From Pseudogymnoascus destructans (lineage: Eukaryota > Ascomycota > Leotiomycetes > Thelebolales > Thelebolaceae), in contig NW_020167561.1 of the NCBI RefSeq assembly GCF_001641265.1, forward strand, positions 1 to 64,000: DNA of 64,000 nt, read 5' to 3'. The notes under the pieces are model-generated. The model was not told the origin of the DNA. It searched no databases and worked only from the letters and a program-made list of their open reading frames with translations. Below are positions 21,235 to 31,326 of the stretch, one piece after another. How positions within the stretch are numbered: the first letter of the stretch is position 1; each line of letters starts with the position of its first letter. The position numbers and the translations under genes are program-made.

Positions 21235-21840
21235 TTGATGCGATTATTCAAAACCTGTAGGCTTAAAGGATAGTCTCCAGTATACACAAGAGAGTAAAGA
21301 TGACAGAGCAGGTTTAGCCTTGCTAGTGCCCAGCCTCTGTATCTAGGGTCACACTCGCTCATGTCGTCAGGGTCAAAAAGAGTATCGATGACCTTAATAC
21401 ACACATTCTGATCGGCGATTTCCGTTGTTCTCACTTCCGTCGTTGCCGGCGGTGCATCTCTTAAACCTCCTCGTCAATTAGAAGACAAACGTTCATGTTG
21501 AAGTTTCCACTCTGGTCATTGTTGGGATCATTAGCCCAGTCGGTGAAGTGGTCTGCAACCTCATCGATCGACGCCCTATCATACTTCTCCCTATCGCTCA
21601 TGATAATGTTCCGATATCACGCGCAGACTTCGCGAGTTGGTTCGGGATCGAGCGGGTCCTCTCCCTCGCCCACCTCTAGGTTCCTAATCCACATGCATCT
21701 CCAGATAGAATTGATCACATATTCATCCAACTTTGCAATTGCGCCTTCCCACAACAAATCAGACTCTGGAGTGTAAACCGTCCGATAGATTGCGAAACCC
21801 CAATAGTCGAGAAGAGTAGGAAGGAAGATGCGCTCTTGCC
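21235..21840 (-). pseudogene. Remnant of an unassigned fungal protein
   Basis: The minus strand encodes, over about 200 codons with at least two stops (near 21625 and 21460), a Trp/Tyr/Asp-rich sequence (WGFAIYRTVYTPESD ... IAKLDEYV ... DPLDPEPTREVC ... FTDWANDP). The WGF-IYRT-Y opening resembles an abundant uncharacterised family in filamentous ascomycetes, but I cannot name it. It sits tail to tail with the LysM/WSC remnant, in the same decaying block. Confidence 0.5.
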
Positions 21841-22071
21841 GACTCCTTTCTAGTCAAAATAACGACATTACTGCTGGAGTTTTCACACTGCTGTGATTTC
21901 AATGCGTTGAATGAATTGTAGTTGTATACTGTGGTTCAGTCCTTTGATGTAGGCTGTAAATGTGTATATCGTGTTAGGAAACCCACGAACTCAAAGGTGA
22001 GCCTTGTTGTAGAAGCGCCAGTGTATTGATGGAGGCAGGTATCGATTTTAAGCAAGGGTCGCTGATTTTTA

Positions 22072-22857
22072 TCACGTGCAAACCGAGGGGTTGTCGGCGT
22101 TCTGGAACCAGTCGAAGCGCCAGTAGCAGCCAGCTTTGAGGGCTGCGGGGAAGGCATCGCACTGGCTGCGTGAGGAGATGCCGCCGTATTGGGCGCCCCA
22201 GCTGGTGGAGGGAGTGCTGTATTGGGGGGGCAGGCGTTGAAGATACCGAAGCATCTGGGGGGTGTTAGTTTTGGGACACCCTGCGCGAAGGGTCAAAGGG
22301 GATGGTGGAGAAGGGCCAGTGGAGAAGGGCCAGTGGAGAAGGGCCAGTGGAGAAGGGCCAGTGGGAGAAGGGCCAGTGGAGTAGAAGGGGAAAAGGGTGA
22401 GTAGGAAAACGAATAAATACGCCGATATCGAAGTGATTCTAACCAAGATCCGTATGGTAGCCTGCACGATCATCTTCTTCCCCGACACTGGGTCACTCGT
22501 AAACGTCAACTCGTAGTAGGCACAGCACCAGCTCGCCTCAGTCCCACCCGCTATCGACACCGCGGCGTATCCATAAGCCAGGGAGTCCGAGACGGCCCAT
22601 GGGCTCTCATTGGAGCACATAAAGGCTGGACCACCATTGTCGCAGGCGGACTTGGTGTCTACATTGGCGAGCACATTGTCGTTCTTGTCACAGGACTGCA
22701 CGGGGCCGGTCTTGAAGGAGGCCTTGCCTGACCAGGAGCAGGACGGTTTGCAGCAGCCCCAGTAGCGGGTTGTTTGTTTGGTGCCTGAGACGGCGAGAGA
22801 GGGGGCGGCGAGGAAGAAGGGGAGGAGGGTTAGGAGGGTGCTTTTGGGGAGAATCAT
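22072..22857 (-). pseudogene. GH45 endoglucanase remnant, catalytic Asp lost
   Basis: From Met 22857 a classic signal peptide (MILPKSTLLTLLPFFLAAPS) leads into the GH45 N-terminus TRYWGCCKPSCSW. The family signature has Asp where this copy has Gly (codon 22756-22758), removing a catalytic carboxylate. The fold markers SPWAVSDSLAYGYAAV, SWCCAYYEL and GKKMIVQAT follow. A one-base frameshift then occurs, and the frame that gives TDLG-NHFDIG has TAG at 22439-22441. An intron-like stretch (22255-22420) follows, then FGIFNACPPQY, WGAQYGGISSRSQCD and GCYWRFDWFQNADNPS. The PGGG loop is absent. Active family members cleave beta-1,4-glucan outside the cell; this copy cannot. Confidence 0.88.
22300..22382. 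repeat. 14-bp tandem repeat within the GH45 intron
   Basis: The unit GCCAGTGGAGAAGG is present about five times with one single-base expansion. It lies inside the apparent intron of the GH45 remnant and supplies no coding sense in the GH45 frame. Confidence 0.85.
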
Positions 22858-23994
22858 AGTGCCTAGTGTCTGGTGTTGATAGTGATGAGAAAGCTTGGCT
22901 TCTGGAGATAGACAAGAGTGGAGTTGAATGGAAGAAGGGAATATATATCCCAACTTCAACGCAGGGGGAATTCAGGCTGAGCGACGATCGATACCAATAT
23001 CAATGATCGTGGGATATACCGGGCTTTATAGTATCGGCTTTTATATGCCAAGAGAGAACATGGGCGATGTGATGCTTGAGAGAGTTCAATGAATGATATC
23101 GAGAAACAAGAATATACCCGTACCTTTTAAATTAGCCGCCATGCCGCCCTTTATTCTCCGCATAACCAGCTTATATACCCTGAGCCGGTTCTGCCAATGC
23201 TTCCTGCCCAATCCACATCATCTGATGGCAACGTACGGGCCGCGACTGCGAACGCCCATCGCCACCAAAGCATGTCGGGAGAAGGTTGTTGGCGAGAGAG
23301 TGGAACTGAGACTGGGTGTGAGCTTCCTTAATTTGTAGAATGAACGCCGAACGGGACTGGCTCTATTTTGCAATATATACTCGGGAGATTGGGCCGGCGT
23401 GGCTTTGCACCGGTAGGTATAGGCATAGCGGCTTGTGGATCCCGTAATGAGGAGAAGTCCTGGGCGTGGAGAGGTAAAGTTGACAGACCGCTCCAAAGAC
23501 GGCACATATTTTGGTATTCTATAGCAGCTGTTCTGTGGTCACGCTTTGGCGACTTGGTGGCTTACCACGTTGTTCTCTGAAACCAAGGGAAAAACTCTCC
23601 GGCTGGGAATGCGGGGAAGCATATGCATGTACTCCCACGTAATGCGGGCACCCCTAGCCTCTGCGGCTTTTCTCGATTTATCTTGAATATCGACTATCGT
23701 ATAGACAATACTGTTGCGATGAACAAGGAAGTTTGAGACTATAAAATATATCGCAGATATCAGCTGGTTGGGGACCGGCGTAGGCGGCTGACGATTAAAT
23801 TTATCGTTCAGTCAATACCCTTTACGACACACCGGTCACCCACTACTTCATGACCTAAATTATCTTCCATGTGTGATCGTTATTCAACGTTAATATTTCA
23901 GTTACATGCCGGAAGTAAATCCCTAACTCCAGGCTCCTCGCTATGCTCAAATTTGTGGCGCCAGACAGACGACCAGCAGCGGCCGGACTAGACT
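22858..23994. other. Intergenic between GH45 remnant and SRP54
   Basis: No gene supported. It includes the former GH45 promoter side (a TATATA-type stretch near 22940) and A/T-rich sequence near 23680-23900 that could hold the SRP54 3' end. Confidence 0.5.
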
Positions 23995-25625
23995 CTATCT
24001 CCTCCCTCTCCCCGCACCGCCACTTCCACCAGGCATTCCTCCACCTCCCATCATACCCCCCATCTGCTGCATCATGGCCTGCATGTCCATGCCTCCGGGC
24101 ATTCCTCCCCCTCCCCCGCCGCCACCAAACATCTTCATCATCGAGCTCAGGTCTGGCATGCCACCACCACCGGCACCACCTGCACCTCCCATACTCGCGA
24201 GCCTCTTCTGCATCGCCGCCATCTGCTGCTGCTTGTTGGAGCCTCCCATCGCTCCCTGGGAGCGCTGCATGTTCTTCATGTTGCCGCCCATCTTCTTCGC
24301 CATCCCGGCCATCATCTTGTGCTGCGTCAGGATATCCTCGACCTCACGCACGCTCGTGCCGCTGCCGTGCGCAATGCGCGTCATGCGTGTTGGCTGCTCG
24401 ATGAAGAGCTTTCCGTCGCAGTCGAGCTCCTTGGTCGTCATGCTGTCGCAGATGTAAATCATGCGCTTGAGCTTCAGGGAGCCCTCTTCGTCGTCCATGC
24501 CCTGCATCATGCCGCTCATTCCCGGAATCATGCCCGCCATCTTAGACAGGGGACCCATCTTCATGATGTTTGAGAGCTGGTCGCGTAGGTCGCGGATAGT
24601 GAAGACACCTTCAGCGATGTGCTTAATAGTATCCTTTTGGTCAAGCTTGAGCGACTGCACGTGCTCGACGAGGCCTTGCATGTCGCCCATACCAAGGAGC
24701 TTGTTGACGAACTGCTGTGGCGCGAATCGTTCAAGATCCAGCATGTGCTCACCAGTACCGATAAACACGATAGGTGTTCGCGTTGCAGCAACCGCGGATA
24801 TGGCACCACCTCCACTAGCACTTCCGTCGGTCTTCGTAATAATGATAGCTCCGAAATCTGCAGCCTCCTTGAACGCTTTACTTTGCGCCTCAGCTTGCTG
24901 ACCAATACTGGAATCCAAGACCATAATAGTCTGATCTGGCTTGACGGCGTCCTGAATATCCTTCATTTCCTGGAACAGAGCATCTTCCTGCCTGTGCCTT
25001 CCACTAGTATCCACGATAATGATCTCGAACCTCTCCTTCTTAAACTTATCCACTCCCTCCTTTGCCACTACCGCTGGATCCGTCTGTGTGAGGGAACCAT
25101 AGTATGGGATTTTCGCCTTGGTGGCGTTTTGCTTCAACTGATCGAAGGCTCCAGCTCTGAAGGTATCGGCGCAAACCAGACAGGCCTTGAAGCCTCTCGA
25201 TTGGTAGTGTCGTGCTAGCTTCGTACATGTCGTAGTCTTACCTGCACCCTGTAATCCAACAAACATAATGACATTCGGCTTGCCCTTCTTTGGCTTGAAG
25301 GGTTCGGCATGGGGATCGACAAGCTTGACCAGTTCATCGAAGACGGACTTCTGGATGAGGCGCTTCTTGTTGACGCTTGGTTCAAGGTCTTTGAAGTTCA
25401 CCGAGGCTTTGATAGATTTGCGCAGGTTTCCGACGAGTTTCACGTTAACGTCGGCTTCGAGGAGAGCGGTACAGATCTCCTTGATCATGCCATCGAATGC
25501 CTATATCTTTTAGAAGTCGTAGCTTAAGAGGAGAGACGTGGCATCACCTTCTCGTCGAGATTGCTCGACCGAGTTAAGTCGTTGACGGCCGCATTGATGC
25601 GTCGTCCAAGATCTTGAAGAACCAT
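23995..25625 (-). CDS. SRP54: Signal recognition particle 54 kDa subunit
   Basis: Two exons: 25625-25548 (26 codons, MVLQDLGRRINAAVNDLTRS) and 25500-23995, with a 47-bp intron; 527 residues. The N domain is followed by the GTPase G domain with P-loop GLQGAGKTT, DTFRAGAFDQL, DTSGRHRQ and TKTDG, then the Met-rich M domain (KMGPLSKMAGMIPGM) and a Gly/Met-rich tail. SRP54 binds signal sequences and 7S RNA in the cytosol and, as a GTP-dependent pair with the SRP receptor, docks ribosomes at the ER. Length and motif order match fungal orthologues. The start is fixed by the conserved N-terminal helix in exon 1. It shares a 270-bp divergent intergenic region with RRP15. Confidence 0.97.
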
Positions 25626-25895
25626 AGCTCAGATAGCGCTGACAGGCTGTCTGAACCTCAGTTTGGTATATTATAGAGGCTCAAGTTCCATGAGACGTCG
25701 AATTATGTCCATGTGGGCTAAGGAATCGCGGGGCAAGCGAATCCAGTGGTTGTTCCGCTGGACCCATATATTGACACACGACCAATCAGAAGATAATCCG
25801 GTTATCGCAAAAAGTGAGATTGACGATTGAAAATAATATGGCGGATGCGATTTTGAACGACGAAACCAATAATTCAAATCCGCTTCAACGACACA

Positions 25896-26786
25896 ATGGG
25901 TGGACCAATGAGAACAAAAAGGAAGGCGGGAGAAAGCATGAAAGGGAGACCCAAGAAGTTGGTCAAGAAATTCAAGAAACAAACAGACTACGACAGTGGT
26001 TCCGGCGATGATTCCGAGACTGGGGACAAGCAGGACTTCGCAGCGGTCAACCTCGCAGACTCGGATGAGGAGGAAGAATCTGCTCCGGTGAAGCTTTCAA
26101 CACATGTCGCTGCAGATTCGGACAATGAAGAGGAGAACGATGAGCCAAATCTTGACGAGGCATCTGCATCAGATGTCACCGACGCATCGAATTCAGACTC
26201 GGACTCGGACGCAGACATGTCTGATGCAGACACAAATCCCAACAACGTGAAGATACGGAACAAGCGCAACGATCCTGATGCCTTTGCGACGTCCATGTCC
26301 AAGATTTTGGGCTCGAAACTCTCCACAAGCAAGCGAAGCGATCCCGTCTTATCGAGGAGTGTGAACGCCCTCCAGGCATCGAAAGAGATCACCGATCAGG
26401 CTTTGGAAAAGAAGGCAAAGCAAAAGCTGAGGGAGGAGAAGAGGCAGGCTATGGACAAGGGCCGCGTCAAGGATGTTTTGGGCGCCTCGACGGCATTCGA
26501 CGCTGCCAACAAGGAGGAGGGAGAGCCAATAGCGACAGTCCAGCAGATTATGGAGGAGGAGAAGCGTTTGAGGAAGACGGCGCAAAGAGGTGTTGTGCGC
26601 ATGTTCAATGCCGTGAGGTCTGCACAGATCAAGGGAGAGCAGGCTGCAAAGTATGCTAGGCAGAAGGGTTTGGTTGGCCATGGGAGGAGGGAAGAGAAGG
26701 TCAATGAGATGAGCAAGCAGGGCTTCTTAGCGCTCATCGCCGGCGGCTCGGGAGGGTTGCCAACGGGAGGCATTGAAGAGGCATGA
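25896..26786 (+). CDS. RRP15: Ribosomal RNA-processing protein Rrp15
   Basis: Single exon, 296 residues from ATG 25896. The N-terminal 30 residues are Lys/Arg-rich (nucleolar-type), followed by a long acidic Asp/Glu/Ser stretch (to about residue 115). The Rrp15 domain covers about 125-290, with DPDAFATSMSKILGSKL, DPVLSRS, EKKAKQKLREEKR, RVKDVLG, ERRLRKTAQRGVV-like LRKTAQRGVVRMFNAV, and a FLALIAGG ending. In yeast Rrp15 is a nucleolar pre-60S factor required for 27S pre-rRNA processing. An upstream overlapping short ORF (25814-26011) is in another frame and is not supported. Confidence 0.93.
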   Translation: MGGPMRTKRKAGESMKGRPKKLVKKFKKQTDYDSGSGDDSETGDKQDFAAVNLADSDEEEESAPVKLSTHVAADSDNEEENDEPNLDEASASDVTDASNSDSDSDADMSDADTNPNNVKIRNKRNDPDAFATSMSKILGSKLSTSKRSDPVLSRSVNALQASKEITDQALEKKAKQKLREEKRQAMDKGRVKDVLGASTAFDAANKEEGEPIATVQQIMEEEKRLRKTAQRGVVRMFNAVRSAQIKGEQAAKYARQKGLVGHGRREEKVNEMSKQGFLALIAGGSGGLPTGGIEEA

Positions 26787-26941
26787 TTGTATCACTTATG
26801 AATTGCATAGCATGGCGCATGTTGGCGTTGGAGTAGTAATGTTTTTAACGCCTAGCAAGCTTCTAGCCGCTGGTTCCAATAATGATACATGTTCCGGTGG
26901 GGAATCAGTAATATTTACAACAGTGTTCCAGGTATCCCATG

Positions 26942-27673
26942 CTAATTATCAGATCTCTCGTTCTTTTGGCTGAAATCGCTTGCCTGTAGGTTTCTTGTCA
27001 TCGATGGTAGCTTGACCCTCAATCCATCAAGCTCCTTGTTCATCTTCACTTGGCAACCCAGTCGTGATGTTTCGGTCAGGCCGAAGGCAAGGTCCAACAT
27101 GTCGTTCTCGTCATCATCAGGCTCCTCCATCTTATCGTACAATCCCTCATCCTCGATTATGACATGGCACGTTGAGCATGCGCAAGAGCCTCCACATGCG
27201 CCTATGATAGATATTAGCGGAGTTCGGGCAGTCTCGGGGTCCAAAGTTCATACCCTCCATCTCAACATCGTTGGCTTGAGCGATATCCAAGAGATTGTCT
27301 CCCTTTGCGACTACGAAAGTCTGCTCATCCCCGTCCTTGTCTATGAAGGTAACGTGTAGCCTAGACGGTGTCAGGGGCTAGTCAGGTCCGGAGATAGCTC
27401 AACCACCTACTCTTCTCCCGGCTTTGGCGGATCAAGATGCCCGTGTAAAGATATCGGCGAGTATGAAAACGCTCTTCTCTGTTCGACTCTGCCATAACCG
27501 CCTGCTTGTCCTGCCAACCGTTGCTGACGTGGTTGTTGTGCATTCTGTATAGCCGTGACTCTTGTTGCGGAAGCACACCCCCGTCTCGGTGACGTTTGTG
27601 TAGATTCCCGTAGGAATTGCTCAATGGGCTTCGACCATCTCGAAGACCTTGCAGCCGACCTTGAGACATTCAT
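26942..27673 (-). CDS. YAH1: Mitochondrial [2Fe-2S] ferredoxin (adrenodoxin type)
   Basis: Three exons: 27673-27411, 27360-27254 and 27201-26942 (introns 50 and 52 bp); 209 residues. The start at 27673 gives a presequence of Arg/Ser residues without acids (MNVSRSAARSSRW), typical of matrix import; an in-frame ATG at 27730 would add 19 residues. The ferredoxin domain contains LHVTFIDKDGDEQTFVV, CGGSCACSTCHV (C-x5-C-x2-C cluster ligands) and LGCQV (fourth Cys), with the adrenodoxin-type tail LPSMTRNLQ. Yah1 passes electrons from ferredoxin reductase to Fe-S cluster assembly and to heme A synthesis. It is divergent from UGO1 across 304 bp. Confidence 0.95.
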
Positions 27674-27977
27674 CGTGCAGGCGCAAAAGGACAAAAAAGC
27701 GAGGGCTTGTGAGCGAGGCGCATCCAGCAATATTTCCCGTAAATCTAAGAAAAGTCGAAAAACAAATAGATAGACAATTAAGCCAGTTTCTGTCTAATAA
27801 TTAGTCTATATTAATTTTTAGCTGTGGGCGCGAGGTTCGGCGGTCGTTATCGTAAACTCCGCATAAAATTATAGGCGAGTCTCCATGCACGAATTTGACA
27901 TCACAACTGTACTAACAGGTTTCCCTTTCCTGGCCACCACTAATGACATTTGAACTAACCAAAACACCGCCTCAAGC

Positions 27978-29527
27978 ATGGCGAACCCGCGCGAAGGTCC
28001 GAATCCACTGAGGCCGTACTATATCCCTCCAAGTATTGGATTCCCACCAGAAGCGCAGAATGCAGGGAGCTCCGGACGGGGAGCTGGTCAGAATGGCTCG
28101 ACTTCCTACGCGTCATCGGCGCGCGACATCTTCAGCGACATCGATTACTCGGATTACGTGTCAGAGGGCTCACAGAGCACGGTGGATATGATTAAACAAA
28201 TGCTGGATGAGGCAATGTACAAATACATGTCGGTGTTGATAGCGCAGCCGTTCGATGTGGCGAAGACGATCCTACAGGTCCGGTCGCAAGCTCTTGCAGA
28301 TCGATCAGTGCCTGCGTTTTCTCCCAGGAATGGCAGGAAAGAGGCGTCTGACTTTGCGGAATCTAAATATGAAGAGGTTCGTAACCCACAGCGCTCTGCT
28401 AGCCTTGTCACATGCTAACTCCCTTAATAGTATCCTTCCGACGATTCAGACCCAGACGAGCGTGCATACTTCACCTCCAATGCGCCAGAAGCTACATCTT
28501 ATACCTCCCCAACTCGCTCGCGGCGACATGCCACCGACCGCGCTGGTTACGTTTTGCCCTCCGCGGATGACTCGCCCAGCGCAAACCAACTTACTCTGAA
28601 ATACTCCGATTCGATTCTCGAAATAATCGGCCAACTATGGACAAAAGAAGGGGCATGGGGCGTGTGGAAGGGAACAAACTCGACTTTCATATACAGCGCC
28701 TTACTCCGGACTTTTGAGAACTGGGCAAGGAGCTTCCTCTCTGCTGTTTTCAATGCTCCAGACCCAGGGATTGTTGGAATCATAAGTGGTGGCCTTGATA
28801 TGGTAGATTCGCCCTACCCTTGGTCGTCCCTTGGAATAGCAGTTGGAGCTGCTGCTATTGCAGGTCTGGCGCTCGCGCCCCTCGATATTGTACGAACAAA
28901 GTAAGCACAGCAGAGAAATCCCCCCCCTTTCCGCCACTAACTGCCAACAGACTCATCCTTATGTCGACTAACGCACCACGCCGCGGCCTCGTCAACGAGC
29001 TGGGCCAACTCCCATCCTGGGTCTGCCCCGGAAAGATCTTCGTCCCAACCATTCTTCACAGCATTATATCGCCCGTCATCATCCACTCCACACCCCTCGT
29101 CCTCAGCTCCCAATTCTCAATCGATCCAGTCCGCACCCCCGCCGTCTTCTCCGTTGCCTCATTCCTCTCACAAGCAGTTGAGCTGTTTGTAAAGCTTCCC
29201 CTCGAAACCGTCCTTCGCCGTGGCCAGATGTCAGTTCTTACGACGCCACCATACTATACTGGCAAGGAGTTGGACACCGTTGTCGATATTGGACCCTACA
29301 GCGGTCCAATCGGAACTATGTGGATGATTGCCCGCGAAGAGGGCGTACGAGACGACCCCGACGCCCTCAAACTCTCGGGCCCTGTCACCAGGACCACTAG
29401 GAAGCCACAGGTCAAGCAAGGCCAAGGCGTCGAAGGGCTCTGGCGCGGCTGGAGAGTCGGGATGTGGGGTCTGGTTGGTATGTGGGGAGCCGCAGCGATG
29501 GGCGGCGGCGGCGGAGGAGAGTTCTAA
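27978..29527 (+). CDS. UGO1: Ugo1-like mitochondrial outer-membrane fusion protein
   Basis: Exons 27978-28376, 28431-28900 and 28951-29527 (introns 54 and 50 bp; intron 1 donor GTTCGT is weak); 481 residues. The protein resembles degenerate mitochondrial carriers: IAQPFDVAKTILQVR near residue 92, WKGTNSTFIYSALLRTFENW, LAPLDIVRTKLIL at the exon 2/3 junction, and ELFVKLPLETVLRRGQ with GLWRGWRVGMWG near the end. The first about 75 residues are Pro/Gly/Ser-rich. Yeast Ugo1 links Fzo1 and Mgm1 in mitochondrial fusion; carrier-like repeats with lost consensus residues and N-terminal disorder suit this family. Another atypical SLC25 member cannot be excluded. Confidence 0.82.
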
Positions 29528-30639
29528 GAAGGGGGTGAGTGTATATGATGGATGTAAAATTTGGTGGTTTGAGCGAACGGCGCAGATGGGGATATGATGG
29601 GGGCAAAGAAACATCTCACGAGATGGGGGTGGAGGCGTTTTGTTGATTTGAGATACTCAGCTCTACTGGTCCCGTATTTATATCACGGGGAGGCTTGTGT
29701 GCCACATAGTTAGCATTAGGAAGATTGATGTGTATATTGTTACCGATTCTTGCAAGGCTTCCAAAGTTCCATGACTCAGTATGTATAGAAACTGCGCGGA
29801 GGATCTCGTACCCTGAGATCTAGCCGACTAAGGCGAGATGCTGCGCTATTACGCCAATATATAAGGTGTTGCGACTCCATGCTAACCGTGGTGGCACCAC
29901 TAATGCGGCGGTCGCACGTGTCGAATGTTTCCAGAAAATCCTCAACTATGATGCGATATTCTCATAGGAGGAGAGGAGACAGTGGGAAGAGTTGTACGGT
30001 GATAAATAGCAGTGATGAGGCAGACATCGGTCCACAACGGGCGTTTGCATGGCTGTGTTCAATGCGGTCTCCAAGACATGCCTTGTATCAACTTCTCTTG
30101 GGCTGTTGGTTCGAAGAACTTCACGGCGTTTCTCTCCATGACCTCCTCCATGGTTGGATCAATGGCAGCTTTGGAAATTGTACACTTCATCGTCTTCGCT
30201 GCAAGAACCCGTATGAGACCTTCGTAGTTGGCGCTTAGTGGCTGTAGAGACCGTCCAGGAAGAAATTCCCACATTAGATATCTCGAGGATTCAAACTACC
30301 CAATGCCATTTAATCGTTCATTACCATAAGAGCTACTCCAAATCCCGAACCCCCAAGTGTTGTTCAGAAAAACCATTGTTCCAGCCTTCACCCTGCACCT
30401 CGATATAAATCCCCAGCCTTGCAACCCCCCCAAGCCCCACACCCAACCCCAATCCCGCCTAGCGCCGCCTCCCGCAAACCTCCACATCAAAAAGTTTCTA
30501 GATCACCAAACTCAAACCACCACCACGACGCCCAACCCCAATCCCACCCACCACCAGCCCGCCAACACCTCGTACGTCCTTCCCGCAGCTCTCAATCCGG
30601 GCAGTATCTAACAGCGATCCAGATTCCACCACCGCAACC
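29528..30639. other. Intergenic, contains one unassigned minus-strand ORF
   Basis: A 71-codon minus-strand ORF (30059-30274) has ordinary composition (NYEGLIRVLAAKTMK, ISKAAIDPTMEEVMER) and might be a gene relic, but no domain is recognised and the frame closes on both sides. 30360-30639 is C/A-rich and is probably the NOP10 promoter and leader. Confidence 0.4.
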
Positions 30640-30897
30640 ATGCATCTCATGTACACCCTTGACGCCGAGGGCACCCGTGTCTACACCCTCAAGAAGATCA
30701 ACGGAGGCGAGGTCACCAAGAGTGCGCATCCCGCGCGCTTCAGCCCGGATGACAAGTACAGCCGGCACCGCGTGACGCTCAAGAAGCGTTATGGGCTTTT
30801 GTTGACGCAGCAGAGTGAGTTCTTTTCCACCGACTTTTGCCAGTTTGGTATGGGGCTAATGCGGTGCGCAGAGGATCTTAAGGTTCTGGGACAGTAG
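30640..30897 (+). CDS. NOP10: H/ACA snoRNP protein Nop10
   Basis: Exons 30640-30814 and 30872-30897 with a 57-bp intron; 66 residues, the usual size. It begins MHLMYTLDAEGTRVYTLKK, continues AHPARFSPDDKYSRHRVTLKKRY, and ends KDLKVLGQ in the short second exon. Nop10 is one of the four core H/ACA proteins (with Cbf5/dyskerin, Gar1 and Nhp2) that guide pseudouridylation of rRNA and snRNA. As in other eukaryotes, the archaeal zinc-ribbon cysteines are absent. The tiny last exon is easily missed by gene finders. Confidence 0.96.
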   Translation: MHLMYTLDAEGTRVYTLKKINGGEVTKSAHPARFSPDDKYSRHRVTLKKRYGLLLTQQSEFFSTDFCQFGMGLMRCAEDLKVLGQ

Positions 30898-31069
30898 ATT
30901 GGATTGGCTGGGATAGGGTGGGTTTGAGGGGGATGGGGTGAGGGGAGGGAGAGTTGGATGGAAGATGTTGGACTATGTTGAAGGCGTTGAAGGCGTTCGG
31001 TGGAGGGGTGAAAAGTCTAGGCTGCCCTGAGCCAAATGATACAACAATTTGAAAAATCAAAACATAATA

Positions 31070-31201
31070 AAAATCGACGCCCAGTCACTTCTAAACGACA
31101 TCCAATGTGTGTATTTGACCATGTCTGATTCAAAATGAAAATCGACCCCAGTCACTTCAAACTACATCCATGCGTGTGTTTACCTATGCTTGATTCAAAA
31201 A
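31070..31201. repeat. Imperfect tandem duplication, about 66-bp unit
   Basis: Two copies share AAATCGAC, CCAGTCACTTC, CATCCA, GTGTGT and TGATTCAAAA at the same spacing, and begin near 31070 and 31137. It lies in the convergent space between NOP10 and NOB1 and is non-coding. Confidence 0.7.
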
Positions 31202-31326
31202 TGACGCCTCTTCGTTTTCTTCTAAGCCCGATAGAATATATCCCATACATCCTATCCCAACTCCCACCCCATTCAACGCCATGCCTCTTTACGTCCAGCC
31301 TACCGCCGCCTACTCACTACACCCCT

